Shown here piece by piece: positions 1 through 7,653 of a stretch of DNA of 28,118 nt. Within the stretch, counting starts at the first letter, position 1. Each line of letters starts with the position of its first letter. Source of the stretch: an uncultured Collinsella sp. (GTDB lineage Bacteria; Actinomycetota; Coriobacteriia; Coriobacteriales; Coriobacteriaceae); contig CAAFQK010000017.1 in NCBI GenBank assembly GCA_900765115.1, positions 1 to 28,118 of the forward strand, in the 5' to 3' direction. Under the pieces are notes generated by a model. It did no database searches and was not told the origin of the DNA. It saw only the letters and a list, made by a program, of their open reading frames with translations. Made by a program: the position numbers and the translations under genes.

Positions 1-115
1 ACAACCCCCCAGAAAGAAAACAAAAAGAAAAAAAGTTCTTATGCGTTAGTGTTTTTGCGGGGGGGCCCCCCCCCCGGGGGGCGCCGGGCCCTTTTTACGT
101 AAGGATTCGTTTGTA
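1..115. other. low-complexity contig end, probably artefactual
   Basis: The first ~115 bases are an A-rich stretch followed by long G and C homopolymer runs (about 60-80), and they do not resemble the balanced GC-rich coding sequence that follows. The degV reading frame that is clear from about 133 onward hits a stop at 100-102 here, and there is no ATG, GTG or TTG in frame between that stop and the conserved part of the protein. I read this as a misassembled or low-quality contig terminus, not as a real promoter or gene start. Confidence 0.7.
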
Positions 116-1068
116 GGGACAAGGCTGCATCTACCGGCCATTCTGACCGCTGCCGCATCGTCGTCGATACCTGCTGCGACTTTAGTCCCGAGGTCGCCGC
201 GAACCTCGATGTCGATATCCTGGGCTTTCCCTTCATCATTGATGGCGAGGAGCGCACGGACGATATCTGGTCGAGCATGAGCCCTAAGGAGTTCTACGAC
301 CGTATGCGCGCCGGCGCTCGCGTGTCTACCTCCGCTGTGTCGCTCGGTCGCTATATCGAGTTCTTTACCGAGTGCGCCAAAGAGGGCACGCCCACGGTCT
401 ACCTGTGCTTTACCTCGGCGCTGTCGTCGAGCTACAACTCCGCGTGCCAGGCGGCGGACGCCGTGCGCGCCGAGTATCCCAACTTTGAGCTCTACGTGGT
501 CGACAACGCTCTGCCCTGCGCGACCGGCGCGCTCCTGGCGCTCGAGGCCGTGCGCCAGCGTTCGGCGGGACTGACCGCCAAGCAGCTGGTCGACTGGGCA
601 AACGAGGCTAAGACCTATGTCCACGGCTACTTTACGCTCGAGAGCTTTGACGCGCTGGCTGCCGGCGGCCGCATTCCGCCCGCGGCGGCGCAGCTCACGG
701 CAAAGCTCGATGTCAAGCCCGAGCTCTCCTACGACCTTGCCGGCTCGCTGTCGCTGATCGGCGTTAACCGCGGCCGCAAGAAGGCGCTCAAGTCCATCCT
801 CAAGTCGTTCCGCGAGAACTACGTGCCCGACCGCACCATGCCCATCGCCATCATGACGGCCGATGCCGAAAAGGACGGCGACTGGCTCGAGGCCGCCATC
901 CGCAAGGAGGAGGGCTGCGCCGACGTCACGATCATTCGCAGCTCCGTGGGTCCCACCATTGGCTCGCACGTGGGCCCCGGCATGGTGGCCTGCGCGTTTT
1001 GGGGCAAGAACCGTGCCGAGAAAGCCTCGCTTTCCGACCGCATCGCGCGCCGTGTGCGTGGCGAGTAG
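103..1068 (+). CDS. DegV family fatty-acid-binding protein, 5' end missing
   Basis: DegV proteins bind a fatty acid; in many Gram-positive bacteria they present exogenous or recycled fatty acids to the FakA kinase for phospholipid synthesis. The conserved N-terminal segment RIVVDTCCDFSPEV is readable from about 151, followed by the STSAVSLGRYIEFF region, which matches the TSQPS-type lipid-binding motif, and the GGRI segment. The C-terminal half contains the usual GPTIGSHVGPG motif. The open frame runs from 103 with no start codon before an internal ATG at 277, which would remove the first beta-alpha unit. The true start was therefore probably lost in the damaged contig end, with only a few residues missing. 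It is followed after 92 bases by the oxidoreductase gene. Family assignment is solid; the bound lipid is unknown. Confidence 0.85.
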   Translation, partial: GFVCRDKAASTGHSDRCRIVVDTCCDFSPEVAANLDVDILGFPFIIDGEERTDDIWSSMSPKEFYDRMRAGARVSTSAVSLGRYIEFFTECAKEGTPTVYLCFTSALSSSYNSACQAADAVRAEYPNFELYVVDNALPCATGALLALEAVRQRSAGLTAKQLVDWANEAKTYVHGYFTLESFDALAAGGRIPPAAAQLTAKLDVKPELSYDLAGSLSLIGVNRGRKKALKSILKSFRENYVPDRTMPIAIMTADAEKDGDWLEAAIRKEEGCADVTIIRSSVGPTIGSHVGPGMVACAFWGKNRAEKASLSDRIARRVRGE

Positions 1069-1160
1069 ACAGGCGTTACAACCGCGGGCGCCCCGCAGCT
1101 CAAGCGTTGGCACCGAGTATTCAACCTGGTAACAACACCCAACCCAAAAGGAAAGGTTTC

Positions 1161-2240
1161 ATGGCAAACAAGCTCTCTGTCGCATTCATCGGCACCGGAA
1201 TCATGGGTGCCCCCATCGCCGGCCACATCTTGGACGCCGGCTATCCCGTCACGGTCAACAGCCGCACCAAGTCCAAGGCCGCAGCGCTTATCGGGCGCGG
1301 CGCCGTCTGGGCAGATACGCCGGCCGATGCCGCGGCGAACGCCGATGTCGTCTTTACCATGGTGGGCTATCCCTCCGAGGTCGAGGAGCTCTACCTGGCG
1401 GGCGACGGCCTGCTCGCGTGCACCAAGCCGGGCGCGGTCTTGATCGACCTCACCACGAGCTCGCCCGAGCTCGCCCGTGACATTGCCGAGGCCGCCCAGG
1501 TCTCCGGTCGCATGGCGTTTGACTGCCCCGTCACCGGCGGCGAGTCGGGTGCTATCGCCGGCACGCTCACGGCTATCGTGGGCGCTACCGAGAACGACAT
1601 CGCCCCGGTCCGCGATATCCTTTCCACCTTTGCGGCAACCATCTGCTGCTTTGACGGCGCCGGCAAGGGCCAGGCTGCCAAGCTCGCCAACCAGGTGTCG
1701 CTGGGCGCCTGCATGGTTGGCATGGCAGACGCCATGGCATTTGCCGAGCTGAGCGGCCTTGACCTGGAGAAGACCCGCCAGATGATCCTGGGCGGCACCG
1801 GCAAGTCCGGCGCCATGGAGAGCCTGGCCCCCAAAGCGCTCGACGGCGACTACAAGCCCGGCTTTATGGTCGAGCACTTCATCAAGGACCTGCGCTTGGC
1901 GCTCGCCTATGCCGACGATCGCGAGCTTGCGCTGCCCGGCGCCGACGTGGCCTTTACGCTCTACGACATGCTCGACGCCATTGGCGGCGCCAAGCTGGGC
2001 ACCCAGGCCATCACGGTACTCTACAAGGAGGAGGCCGACGCCATCGCCGCCGGTCTGGACTGGTCGCAGTATCGTCCCGAGGAGCACGGTGCTCACGAGG
2101 AAGGCTGCGGTTGCGGCGAGCACGGCGACGACCACGAGTGCGGTTGCGGCCACCATCACGGCGAGGACCACGAGTGCTGCGGCGGCCACGGCCATGACGA
2201 CGGCCACGAGTGCTGCTGCGGCCACCATCACGAGGAGTAG
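1161..2240 (+). CDS. 3-hydroxyisobutyrate dehydrogenase-like NAD(P) oxidoreductase with His/Cys-rich tail
   Basis: This is a beta-hydroxyacid dehydrogenase of the HIBADH/GarR family, which oxidises or reduces short hydroxy acids such as 3-hydroxyisobutyrate or tartronate semialdehyde. The Rossmann motif GTGIMGAPIAG lies near residues 10-20. The substrate motif DCPVTGGESGA lies near 120, and the GKGQAAKLANQ segment carries the expected catalytic Lys. The core ends near residue 305, about the normal family length. A 52-residue tail (about 308-359) follows, holding 14 His and 9 Cys with short CGHHH and HECC repeats, resembling the metal-binding tails of SlyD, HypB or UreE. The ATG at 1161 follows an AGGAAAGG ribosome site; the open frame extends upstream but without homology. 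The next gene starts 5 bases after the stop, so they are probably cotranscribed. Substrate is not determinable. Confidence 0.85.
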   Translation: MANKLSVAFIGTGIMGAPIAGHILDAGYPVTVNSRTKSKAAALIGRGAVWADTPADAAANADVVFTMVGYPSEVEELYLAGDGLLACTKPGAVLIDLTTSSPELARDIAEAAQVSGRMAFDCPVTGGESGAIAGTLTAIVGATENDIAPVRDILSTFAATICCFDGAGKGQAAKLANQVSLGACMVGMADAMAFAELSGLDLEKTRQMILGGTGKSGAMESLAPKALDGDYKPGFMVEHFIKDLRLALAYADDRELALPGADVAFTLYDMLDAIGGAKLGTQAITVLYKEEADAIAAGLDWSQYRPEEHGAHEEGCGCGEHGDDHECGCGHHHGEDHECCGGHGHDDGHECCCGHHHEE

Positions 2241-2245
2241 CGACC

Positions 2246-2674
2246 ATGAGCTGGACGTTCGTGGTGCTTGCGCTGGTGCTCTTTCTCTTTGCGATCTACA
2301 TCGGCTTTTTGTGCGGCCAGTGGGCGTGCGAAAAGCGCGTCATCACCAAACGCGACTACTGGATCGCCAATTTTGTAGGCGCGGCGGCAGTCGTCCTGCT
2401 AACCTGGGTGTTTTCGCTGTTCCCGCTGGTGCAGTTTGCGCCGATCGGCTGGCTCGGCGGCTTTATCGCCGGCCTTAAGATGAGCTTTGGCGAGTCCGTC
2501 GGCCCGTGGCGCAAGCACGATGAGGTCTTTAACGTCAACAAGGCTCACCGCGCCGCCGCCGACGCGGGCGATGCCGAGGAGCGTCGCCGTGCGCGTCACA
2601 ATGGCGCGGCCGACCGACAGCTCATCTCGGTCACCGATGACAGCAAGGGTGCTGGCAAGCATGCTAAGAAATAG
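2246..2674 (+). CDS. small membrane protein of unknown function
   Basis: I do not recognise this 142-residue protein. It has a hydrophobic N-terminal helix (about residues 4-25) and one or two further hydrophobic segments between about 40 and 80. A hydrophilic, charged C-terminal part of about 55 residues follows, rich in Ala, Arg and Lys and ending in a Lys/His-rich stretch. This suggests an inner-membrane anchor with a cytoplasmic tail. The ATG at 2246 lies 5 bases after the preceding stop, and the next gene starts 15 bases after this one ends, so it sits inside a tight operon between the oxidoreductase and the HEAT-repeat protein. No catalytic motif is visible. Confidence 0.7.
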   Translation: MSWTFVVLALVLFLFAIYIGFLCGQWACEKRVITKRDYWIANFVGAAAVVLLTWVFSLFPLVQFAPIGWLGGFIAGLKMSFGESVGPWRKHDEVFNVNKAHRAAADAGDAEERRRARHNGAADRQLISVTDDSKGAGKHAKK

Positions 2675-2689
2675 TAAGAAGAGGTAACT

Positions 2690-3388
2690 ATGGCAGAAAA
2701 CAAGGAAGAACAGCTCACCGACGAGGAGCTGGCACAGCTTCAGCTGGCAGAGGAGAACGAGAACGCCGTCGACCGTCTGGTCCAGGAGCTCGGCTGCCCC
2801 ACGCGCCGCATCCGTCAGTTTGCCGCCCGCGTGCTGCACCTGCTTGCCGAGCGCGATCCGCAGCGTGTCGTGCCCTGCGTGCCCGCGCTGATCGAGGCAC
2901 TCGACCGCCCCGAGGCTCAGACCCGCTGGGAGGCCCTCGATGCCCTGGCGGCGCTTGCCACCACCTGCCCCGAGCAGCTGGGCGATGCCTTTGAGGGCGC
3001 CGAGACCGCGCTGTTCGACGAGATTTCCTCCACGCTGCGCTATGCCGCCTTCCGCCTGCTGTGCGTGTGGGGCGCCACGAGCGTCGGGCGTTCGCGCGAG
3101 GCTTGGCCCATTCTGGACGAGGCCATCCAGTGCTACCACGGCGACCTCGAGTATCGCGACATGCTCGGTTGCCTGTACGAGTTTGGCCAGGGCGAGATCG
3201 ACGCCGAGGTCGCCGAGAAGCTTGCACTGCGCCTTAAGTTCGATGCCGAGAACGGCAAGGGCAGCTATCTCAAGGCCCGTTCGAGCGAGATTTGCGAAAT
3301 GCTTGTTAAACGTTTTGGCCTGGATCTCTCCAAAAAGAAGAAGCGTGCTAGCGTTAAAAAATCTGACGACGCCGAAGACGAGGAGTAA
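2690..3388 (+). CDS. HEAT-repeat protein
   Basis: The 232-residue protein has paired amphipathic helices typical of HEAT or PBS-lyase repeats. Residues 26-53 contain LVQELGCPTRRIRQFAARVL, and residues 62-92 contain ALIEALDRPEAQTRWEALDA; a further helical pair follows near 105-130. The N-terminus is Glu-rich, and the C-terminus ends in a Lys-rich run followed by an acidic tail. Such proteins are usually protein-binding scaffolds; I see no active-site residues. The start ATG follows an AAGAGG ribosome site. It lies between the small membrane protein (15-base gap) and isocitrate dehydrogenase (6-base gap), consistent with cotranscription. Partner unknown. Confidence 0.75.
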   Translation: MAENKEEQLTDEELAQLQLAEENENAVDRLVQELGCPTRRIRQFAARVLHLLAERDPQRVVPCVPALIEALDRPEAQTRWEALDALAALATTCPEQLGDAFEGAETALFDEISSTLRYAAFRLLCVWGATSVGRSREAWPILDEAIQCYHGDLEYRDMLGCLYEFGQGEIDAEVAEKLALRLKFDAENGKGSYLKARSSEICEMLVKRFGLDLSKKKKRASVKKSDDAEDEE

Positions 3389-3394
3389 CAGATT

Positions 3395-4480
3395 ATGGCG
3401 CACGATGTAGTCCTGATTCCCGGTGACGGTATCGGTCCCGAGATTACGCAGGCCATGCGCCGCGTGGTCGAGGCCACCGGTGTCCAGATCAATTGGAACG
3501 TCCAAGAGGCCGGTGCCGGCGTCATGGACGAGTTTGGCACGCCACTGCCTCAGCACGTGCTCGACGCGGTCGCCGAGACCAAGGTTGCTATCAAGGGCCC
3601 CATCACCACGCCGGTCGGTACGGGTTTCCGCAGCGTCAATGTGGCCCTGCGAAAGCACTTCGACCTGTATGCCTGCGTGCGCCCTTGCCTGTCGCAGCCG
3701 GGCGACGGCTCGCGCTTCCGCGACGTCGACCTGGTCATCGTGCGCGAGAACACCGAGGACCTCTACGCCGGCATCGAGTTCGATGAGGGCGCTGCCGAGG
3801 TCGAGGAGCTCTCGCAGCTTGTCGAGCGCTCGGGTCAGAAGACCTTCGCCGCAGATTCCGCCATTTCAATTAAGCCGATCTCCATCGCCAAGAGCCGCCG
3901 CATTGTGGAGTATGCCTTTGAGTATGCCCGCCGCTGCGGCCGCAAAAAGGTGACGGCCGTGCATAAGGCCAACATCATGAAGGCGACCGATGGCCTGTTC
4001 CTGCGCGTGGCGCGCGAGGTGGCCGCCAACTATCCCGATATCGAGTTCAACGACAAGATCGTCGACGCCACCTGCATGGGTCTGGTCCAGAACCCCAGCG
4101 ACTTCGATGTCCTGGTACTGCCCAACCTGTACGGCGACATCGTGAGCGACCTGTGCGCCGGCCTCGTGGGCGGTTTAGGGATGGCCCCCGGCTCCAACAT
4201 CGGTGCCGACTGCGCCATTTTCGAGGCTACGCACGGCTCCGCGCCCGATATCGCCGGCCAGGATATCGCCAACCCCACGGCCGAGATCCTCTCTGCTGCG
4301 ATGATGCTCGATCACCTGGGCGAGAACGATGCTGCCAATCGCATTCGCGCCGCCGTATCCGCCACGCTCGACGAAGGCGAGCAGGTTACCGGCGACGTGC
4401 GTCGTGCCCAGACCGGCTCCGTTGAGGGCGCTGTGGGCACGCAGGCCTTTGCCGACGCCGTTATCGCTCACCTGGCCTAA
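3395..4480 (+). CDS. NAD-dependent isocitrate dehydrogenase-type decarboxylating dehydrogenase
   Basis: This belongs to the isocitrate/isopropylmalate dehydrogenase family, which oxidatively decarboxylates a (2R,3S)-malate-type substrate using Mg or Mn. The N-terminal LIPGDGIGPEI motif, FRSVNVALRK near 78-87 (the Ser/Asn loop that binds isocitrate) and ENTEDLYAGIE at 118-128 favour isocitrate over isopropylmalate. The metal-binding region NLYGDIVSDLCAGLVGG and THGSAPDIAG are both present. At 361 residues it matches the short NAD-type homo-oligomeric enzymes, not the 410-residue NADP enzymes. No leu genes are adjacent, which also argues against LeuB. In a fermentative organism its likely job is 2-oxoglutarate supply for glutamate. 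It is the last gene before a hairpin terminator. Confidence 0.85.
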   Translation: MAHDVVLIPGDGIGPEITQAMRRVVEATGVQINWNVQEAGAGVMDEFGTPLPQHVLDAVAETKVAIKGPITTPVGTGFRSVNVALRKHFDLYACVRPCLSQPGDGSRFRDVDLVIVRENTEDLYAGIEFDEGAAEVEELSQLVERSGQKTFAADSAISIKPISIAKSRRIVEYAFEYARRCGRKKVTAVHKANIMKATDGLFLRVAREVAANYPDIEFNDKIVDATCMGLVQNPSDFDVLVLPNLYGDIVSDLCAGLVGGLGMAPGSNIGADCAIFEATHGSAPDIAGQDIANPTAEILSAAMMLDHLGENDAANRIRAAVSATLDEGEQVTGDVRRAQTGSVEGAVGTQAFADAVIAHLA

Positions 4481-4539
4481 GGCAGGCACACTGCAAACGC
4501 CTAAATAGTACTTAAGTGTTTGCGTATAACCTGAGAATC

Positions 4540-4572
4540 AATACGCCCGGCGCTCTGTCGGGCGTATTCTAT
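4540..4572 (+). terminator. hairpin terminator after isocitrate dehydrogenase
   Basis: A perfect 10-bp stem, AATACGCCCG (4540-4549) with CGGGCGTATT (4559-4568), has a 9-base loop. The following T-tract is weak (TTCTATTG), so termination may be partial. It sits 60 bases after the stop codon and just before a new ribosome site. Confidence 0.65.
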
Positions 4573-4606
4573 TGCGGACTATGTTTCCTAACAAGGAGTA
4601 ACTGAT

Positions 4607-5689
4607 ATGGGTCTGATTCAAAAGAAGGACGAGAAGGACGAGATCGACGGCATCCAGATCATCGAGCGCGGCGAAGGCCCCGACGGTGACGAGGACGAGA
4701 AGATCGACCTGGTCGCCGGTACGTCTGCCGAGCACATTGCTGCCGGCACGACCGCCGAGGAGGAGGATGCCCGCCTGGAGGCTCAGATTGCCGCGGATGC
4801 CGCTGACGAGAACCTCATGCCCGAGGAGCAGGACGAGGACGACACCGACGTGGACGACCGCGCATCCAAGCACAAGAAGACTATGATTGCCGCCTTCGTG
4901 GTTGCAGTTGTGATCGCTGCTGTGGTCGGCTTCTTTATCGGCAACGGTGGTTTTGGCGGCAAGGGCGTCGGCTCGGCGACCCTCACCGAGGACCAGCTCG
5001 ATTCGACCGTGGCAAGCTACAGCTACAAAGGCAAGAAGAGCGACATCACCGCGCGCGAGGCCATCGAGAGCCAGTACAGCCTCGACACCGTCAAGGATGG
5101 CGATGGCAACTACACCGCTCCCTCTGCCGATGTCATTCTGTCCTACGTGCGCAACAAGATTCTGCTCGATGCTGCCGAGGACGAGGGCATCACCGTCTCT
5201 TCCAAGGAGATGAAGAAGTACGCCGAGGATTCCATCGGCACCTCCGACTACAAGACCATGGCTACGCAGTATGGTGTGTCCAAGGATCAGGCCAAGCAGA
5301 TCGTCCGTCAGTCCGCGACGCTGCAGAAGCTCTACAAGAAGAAGGTCGGCGACAGCTCCGCAAGCATGCCGACCGCCCCGACCGAGCCTGCTGACGGCAA
5401 CGAGGAGACCGCGAGCAAGGACTACGCCGATTACATCATCAAACTTGCAGGCGACGAGTGGGATAGCGAAAAGGGCACCTGGAAGGACGCCGATAGCACC
5501 TACGCTAAGGCCTTCGCTGACGATGCCTTTACGGCCGATAGCGCTACCTATAAGCAGGCCATGACCGCCTATTACACCGCCTATCAGCAGTATTCCTCGC
5601 AGGCTTCGAGCGCCAGCTCCAAGTGGACCGAGTACGCTAACGGCCTCTACGCCAAGGCCAACATCAGCATCTACGGCCTGTTTGCGTAA
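4607..5689 (+). CDS. membrane-anchored SurA N-terminal-like protein
   Basis: The 360-residue protein has three parts. An acidic, Glu/Asp-rich N-terminal cytoplasmic region covers residues 1-85. A single transmembrane helix at about 92-112 follows a KHKK positive stretch. A secreted domain follows; its segment at about 173-215, containing YVRNKILLDAAEDEGITVSS, resembles the SurA/PrsA N-terminal chaperone helix bundle. I see no parvulin or other peptidyl-prolyl isomerase domain after it, so it is at most a chaperone-like module. The far C-terminus is Ser/Ala/Tyr/Lys-rich. The start follows AAGGAG at a good distance. It appears monocistronic, bracketed by terminators. It probably acts in extracytoplasmic protein folding or envelope assembly; that is inference from the partial fold resemblance. 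Confidence 0.65.
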   Translation: MGLIQKKDEKDEIDGIQIIERGEGPDGDEDEKIDLVAGTSAEHIAAGTTAEEEDARLEAQIAADAADENLMPEEQDEDDTDVDDRASKHKKTMIAAFVVAVVIAAVVGFFIGNGGFGGKGVGSATLTEDQLDSTVASYSYKGKKSDITAREAIESQYSLDTVKDGDGNYTAPSADVILSYVRNKILLDAAEDEGITVSSKEMKKYAEDSIGTSDYKTMATQYGVSKDQAKQIVRQSATLQKLYKKKVGDSSASMPTAPTEPADGNEETASKDYADYIIKLAGDEWDSEKGTWKDADSTYAKAFADDAFTADSATYKQAMTAYYTAYQQYSSQASSASSKWTEYANGLYAKANISIYGLFA

Positions 5690-5729
5690 GGTTTGCCTGC
5701 ACTACTGCGCGCTAACCGATCACCTGATT

Positions 5730-5771
5730 AAGCCCGCTAGAACGGACAACGTTCTGGCGGGCTTTTTGTTG
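5730..5771 (+). terminator. strong rho-independent terminator
   Basis: A 14-bp stem with one G-U pair, AAGCCCGCTAGAAC (5730-5743) and GTTCTGGCGGGCTT (5751-5764), is followed by TTTTTGTTG. It ends the SurA-like gene. Confidence 0.92.
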
Positions 5772-5866
5772 CCGAAATCAATAGGATAGGCCTCGCGCCC
5801 GCGCAAGCGTTCCATTGCGTTCCCCTAATTCATATGGAAAAATAGCTGCAAACGATTACAAGTAAC

Positions 5867-5896
5867 CGGTGAACGGTCGAAAACTACCGTTCACCG
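5867..5896. promoter_or_regulatory. 30-bp palindromic operator-like site
   Basis: CGGTGAACGGT (5867-5877) and its exact reverse complement ACCGTTCACCG (5886-5896) are separated by 8 bases. The same 11-bp arms recur at 21618-21704 before the EIICB gene, and a variant, CGGTAAACGGTCGAAA, occurs at 6085-6100 in this same region. This looks like the recognition site of one regulator controlling both PTS promoters. Confidence 0.7.
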
Positions 5897-6084
5897 ATAA
5901 TCTCAAAACTGGTTCTAACTGGTATTAAGTCAAAAAGACCAATTCACATATCTTCACAATGACCTGCAATTTTTCTACACGCTATTTTTAGCCGCCCTGC
6001 GTTGTTTAGACACAGGAAAAGATCCGATCTTTTGCCAAAGCATTTCGAAACGGTTTCAAAACCGCAGGTAGAAGTGTTAACGAC

Positions 6085-6115
6085 CGGTAAACGGTCGAAA
6101 TATCACCGTGAGCGG
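6085..6115. promoter_or_regulatory. variant copy of the GGTGAACGGT operator
   Basis: CGGTAAACGGTCGAAA (6085-6100) differs by one base in its core from the 5867 arm and keeps the trailing TCGAAA. It is followed by CACCGTGAGCGGTG, a second degenerate inverted copy. The site is itself part of a short palindrome, CGACCG-N5-CGGTCG. Confidence 0.55.
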
Positions 6116-6189
6116 TGCAAAAACGTTTTACCGTATGAATCAACGAAAGCGACCTCTTCTGGGGTGATATAGTGACAACAACACGTCAC

Positions 6190-6220
6190 GTGGTTACTAC
6201 CAGTTTAGAAACCACTGGTC
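6190..6220. promoter_or_regulatory. GntR/UTRA (DasR/NagR-like) operator
   Basis: GTGGTTACTACCAG at 6190-6203 matches 13 of 14 bases with CTGGTTACTACCAG at 10483-10496 before agaS. The TGGT-N-ACCA layout resembles the known sites of DasR and NagR, both UTRA-domain GntR regulators of amino-sugar uptake. The overlapping ACCAGT (6199-6204) and ACCACTGGT (6211-6219) form a second inverted repeat. The likely regulator is the GntR protein at 9712-10443. Confidence 0.65.
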
Positions 6221-6319
6221 TTCAAAGAACGCTTTCCAAGAAGCTTTAAGGGCGAGCGCCCGCTGGCTTCCGAAAATCATCGGACTCAGATCGTACACAC
6301 CTTCGGAAGGGAAATTTGA

Positions 6320-6763
6320 ATGGTTGGCTTTATTCTTACCGGTCATGGACAGTTCGCACCCGGCCTTGCAAGCGCTATCGCTATGGTTGCTGGCGACCAG
6401 CCTGCTTTTACCGTCGTTCCTTTTGAGGGCGACCAGGCTGCATCCTACGGTGAGGATCTCCGCGCCGCTATTACCGCTATGCGCGAGGAGTGCGATGGCG
6501 TGCTCGTCTTTACCGACCTGCTTGGCGGCACCCCGTTCAACCAGTCGATGATGATTGCCCAGGATGTCGATAACGTCGAGGTTCTGACTGGCACCAACCT
6601 TCCCATGGTTATTGAGCTTCTGTTCCTCCGCGGCAATGCCACGCTCGCCGAGCTTGGCGAGCAGGCCGTGACCGTTGGCCAGACGGGCGTCGCCGCCCAG
6701 ACGGTCGCATCCGTTGCCGACTCCGAGGAAGAGGATATCTTCGGCGACGAGGACGGCATCTAA
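6320..6763 (+). CDS. PTS mannose-family EIIA (AgaF/ManXa type)
   Basis: This is the cytoplasmic IIA phosphocarrier of a mannose-family phosphotransferase system; it takes phosphate from HPr and passes it to IIB. The FILTGHGQFAPGL motif puts the phosphorylated His at residue 9. TDLLGGTPFNQS and TGTNLPMVIELL are the usual conserved blocks. At 147 residues it is normal length, with an acidic C-terminal tail (EEEDIFGDEDGI). The start ATG follows GGAAGGGAAA. Its stop codon overlaps the start of the YajC-like gene, so translation is probably coupled. It is the first gene of a five-gene operon; linkage to AgaS and NagA genes suggests an amino sugar or hyaluronan-type substrate, which is inference. 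Confidence 0.9.
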   Translation: MVGFILTGHGQFAPGLASAIAMVAGDQPAFTVVPFEGDQAASYGEDLRAAITAMREECDGVLVFTDLLGGTPFNQSMMIAQDVDNVEVLTGTNLPMVIELLFLRGNATLAELGEQAVTVGQTGVAAQTVASVADSEEEDIFGDEDGI

Positions 6764-7044
6764 TGGCCGATTTCGGAGCCAACGTCCTGAGCTCCTCGGT
6801 CGCTCTTTTAGGCCTGCTTGTCATCATGGGCTTGATTTACACCATCTGGTCGCAAATCAACATGAAGAAGAAGCAGAAGTACTTCAAGGAGCTGCACACC
6901 GAGCTCAAGCCGGGTCAGGAGGTTCTTTTCGCCGGCGGTATCTACGGAACCGTCAAAGGCATCGAAGGCGAGAAGGTCCAGATCAAAGTCCGATCCGGAG
7001 CCGTCGTAGATGTTTCGCGTTACGCGATTCAGGAGATTAAGTAA
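6763..7044 (+). CDS. YajC-like small membrane protein within a PTS operon
   Basis: The 93-residue protein has a transmembrane helix at about 10-30, the YajC-type basic stretch MKKKQKYFKEL, and the conserved LKPGQEVLFAGGIYGTVKGIEG followed by VQIKVRSGAVVDVSRYAI. YajC normally associates with the SecDF-YidC part of the Sec translocon. Here its ATG overlaps the EIIA stop (TAATG), and EIIB follows after 36 bases, so it belongs to the PTS operon. A YajC-like gene also accompanies the hyaluronan PTS operon in streptococci, so the association is not unique. Whether it serves Sec or the IIC/IID membrane complex is open. Confidence 0.88.
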   Translation: MADFGANVLSSSVALLGLLVIMGLIYTIWSQINMKKKQKYFKELHTELKPGQEVLFAGGIYGTVKGIEGEKVQIKVRSGAVVDVSRYAIQEIK

Positions 7045-7080
7045 CTGTCGTCAGCAAATATCGAAAGGAAGCTGATCAAC

Positions 7081-7563
7081 ATGGCAGAACCCAACATTCT
7101 TCTTACCCGCATCGATAACCGACTGGTTCATGGTCAGGTTGCCACCCAGTGGAACTCCACTCTGGGCTCCAACCTCATCCTCGTCGCCAACGACGACGTG
7201 GCGTCCAACACCATGCGCCAGAACCTCATGAAGATGGCCGCTCCCGCCGGCGTCGCTACGCGTTTCTTCTCCCTGCAGAAGACCATCGACGTCATTGGCA
7301 AGGCGAGCCCGCGCCAGAAGATCTTCATCGTGGCCGAAACACCGGAAGACGTGCTTACGCTCGTCAAGGGCGGTGTGCCTATAAAGAAGGTAAACATCGG
7401 CAACATGCACATGTCGGAAGGAAAGCGCCAAGTCGCCACCTCCGTCGCAGTTAACGACGAGGATGTCGCTGCGTTTAAAGAGCTGCAGGAATTGGGGGTG
7501 GAGTTGGAGATCAGGCGCGTTCCGAGCACGCCTGTTGAGGACACGAGCAAGCTCTTCTCGTAA
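7081..7563 (+). CDS. PTS mannose-family EIIB (AgaV type)
   Basis: This cytoplasmic IIB subunit transfers phosphate from IIA to the incoming sugar at IIC/IID. The motif TRIDNRLVHGQVATQW places the phosphorylated His at residue 17. The GVPIKKVNIGNMH and FKELQELGVELEIR segments are typical of the family; the 160-residue length is normal. The start follows GAAAGGAAG. It is in the operon between the YajC-like gene and IIC, with 90 bases before IIC that include a short GTCAGG/CCTGAC hairpin. A full-length paralogue with Tyr at the active site lies at 16818-17297. Confidence 0.93.
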   Translation: MAEPNILLTRIDNRLVHGQVATQWNSTLGSNLILVANDDVASNTMRQNLMKMAAPAGVATRFFSLQKTIDVIGKASPRQKIFIVAETPEDVLTLVKGGVPIKKVNIGNMHMSEGKRQVATSVAVNDEDVAAFKELQELGVELEIRRVPSTPVEDTSKLFS

Positions 7564-7653
7564 TCCTCGTGATCCACGTTGTCAGGAGTGAAACCCTGAC
7601 GTTCTGTACGTGAAATCCAAAGTGCGTACATACATTTTGAAAGGAGGAGCAAG

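Larger units (their letters stand above)
5772..6319. promoter_or_regulatory. long regulatory region of the mannose-family PTS operon
   Basis: This ~550-base region has no credible gene and is visibly more A/T-rich than its surroundings. It holds a long palindrome at 5867-5896, a related motif at 6085-6115, a LacI-type GAAACGGTTTC near-palindrome at 6047-6057, two direct ACTGGT copies near 5908-5923, and a GntR/DasR-like site at 6190-6203 followed by an ACCACTGGT element to 6220. A TATAGT at 6168-6173 could be a -10 box, but I cannot find a convincing -35 for it. The density of operators suggests control by more than one regulator. Confidence 0.7.

Noticed and set aside
46..1113. Long minus-strand open frame opposite degV
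   Set aside because: It is the reverse-strand shadow typical of GC-rich codon use; the plus-strand frame has clear DegV motifs.
819..2231. Large minus-strand frame opposite the oxidoreductase, with a hydrophobic Val/Ala-rich N-terminus
   Set aside because: The Val/Ala repeats are the complement of the His/Cys-rich tail codons; no ribosome site or homology.
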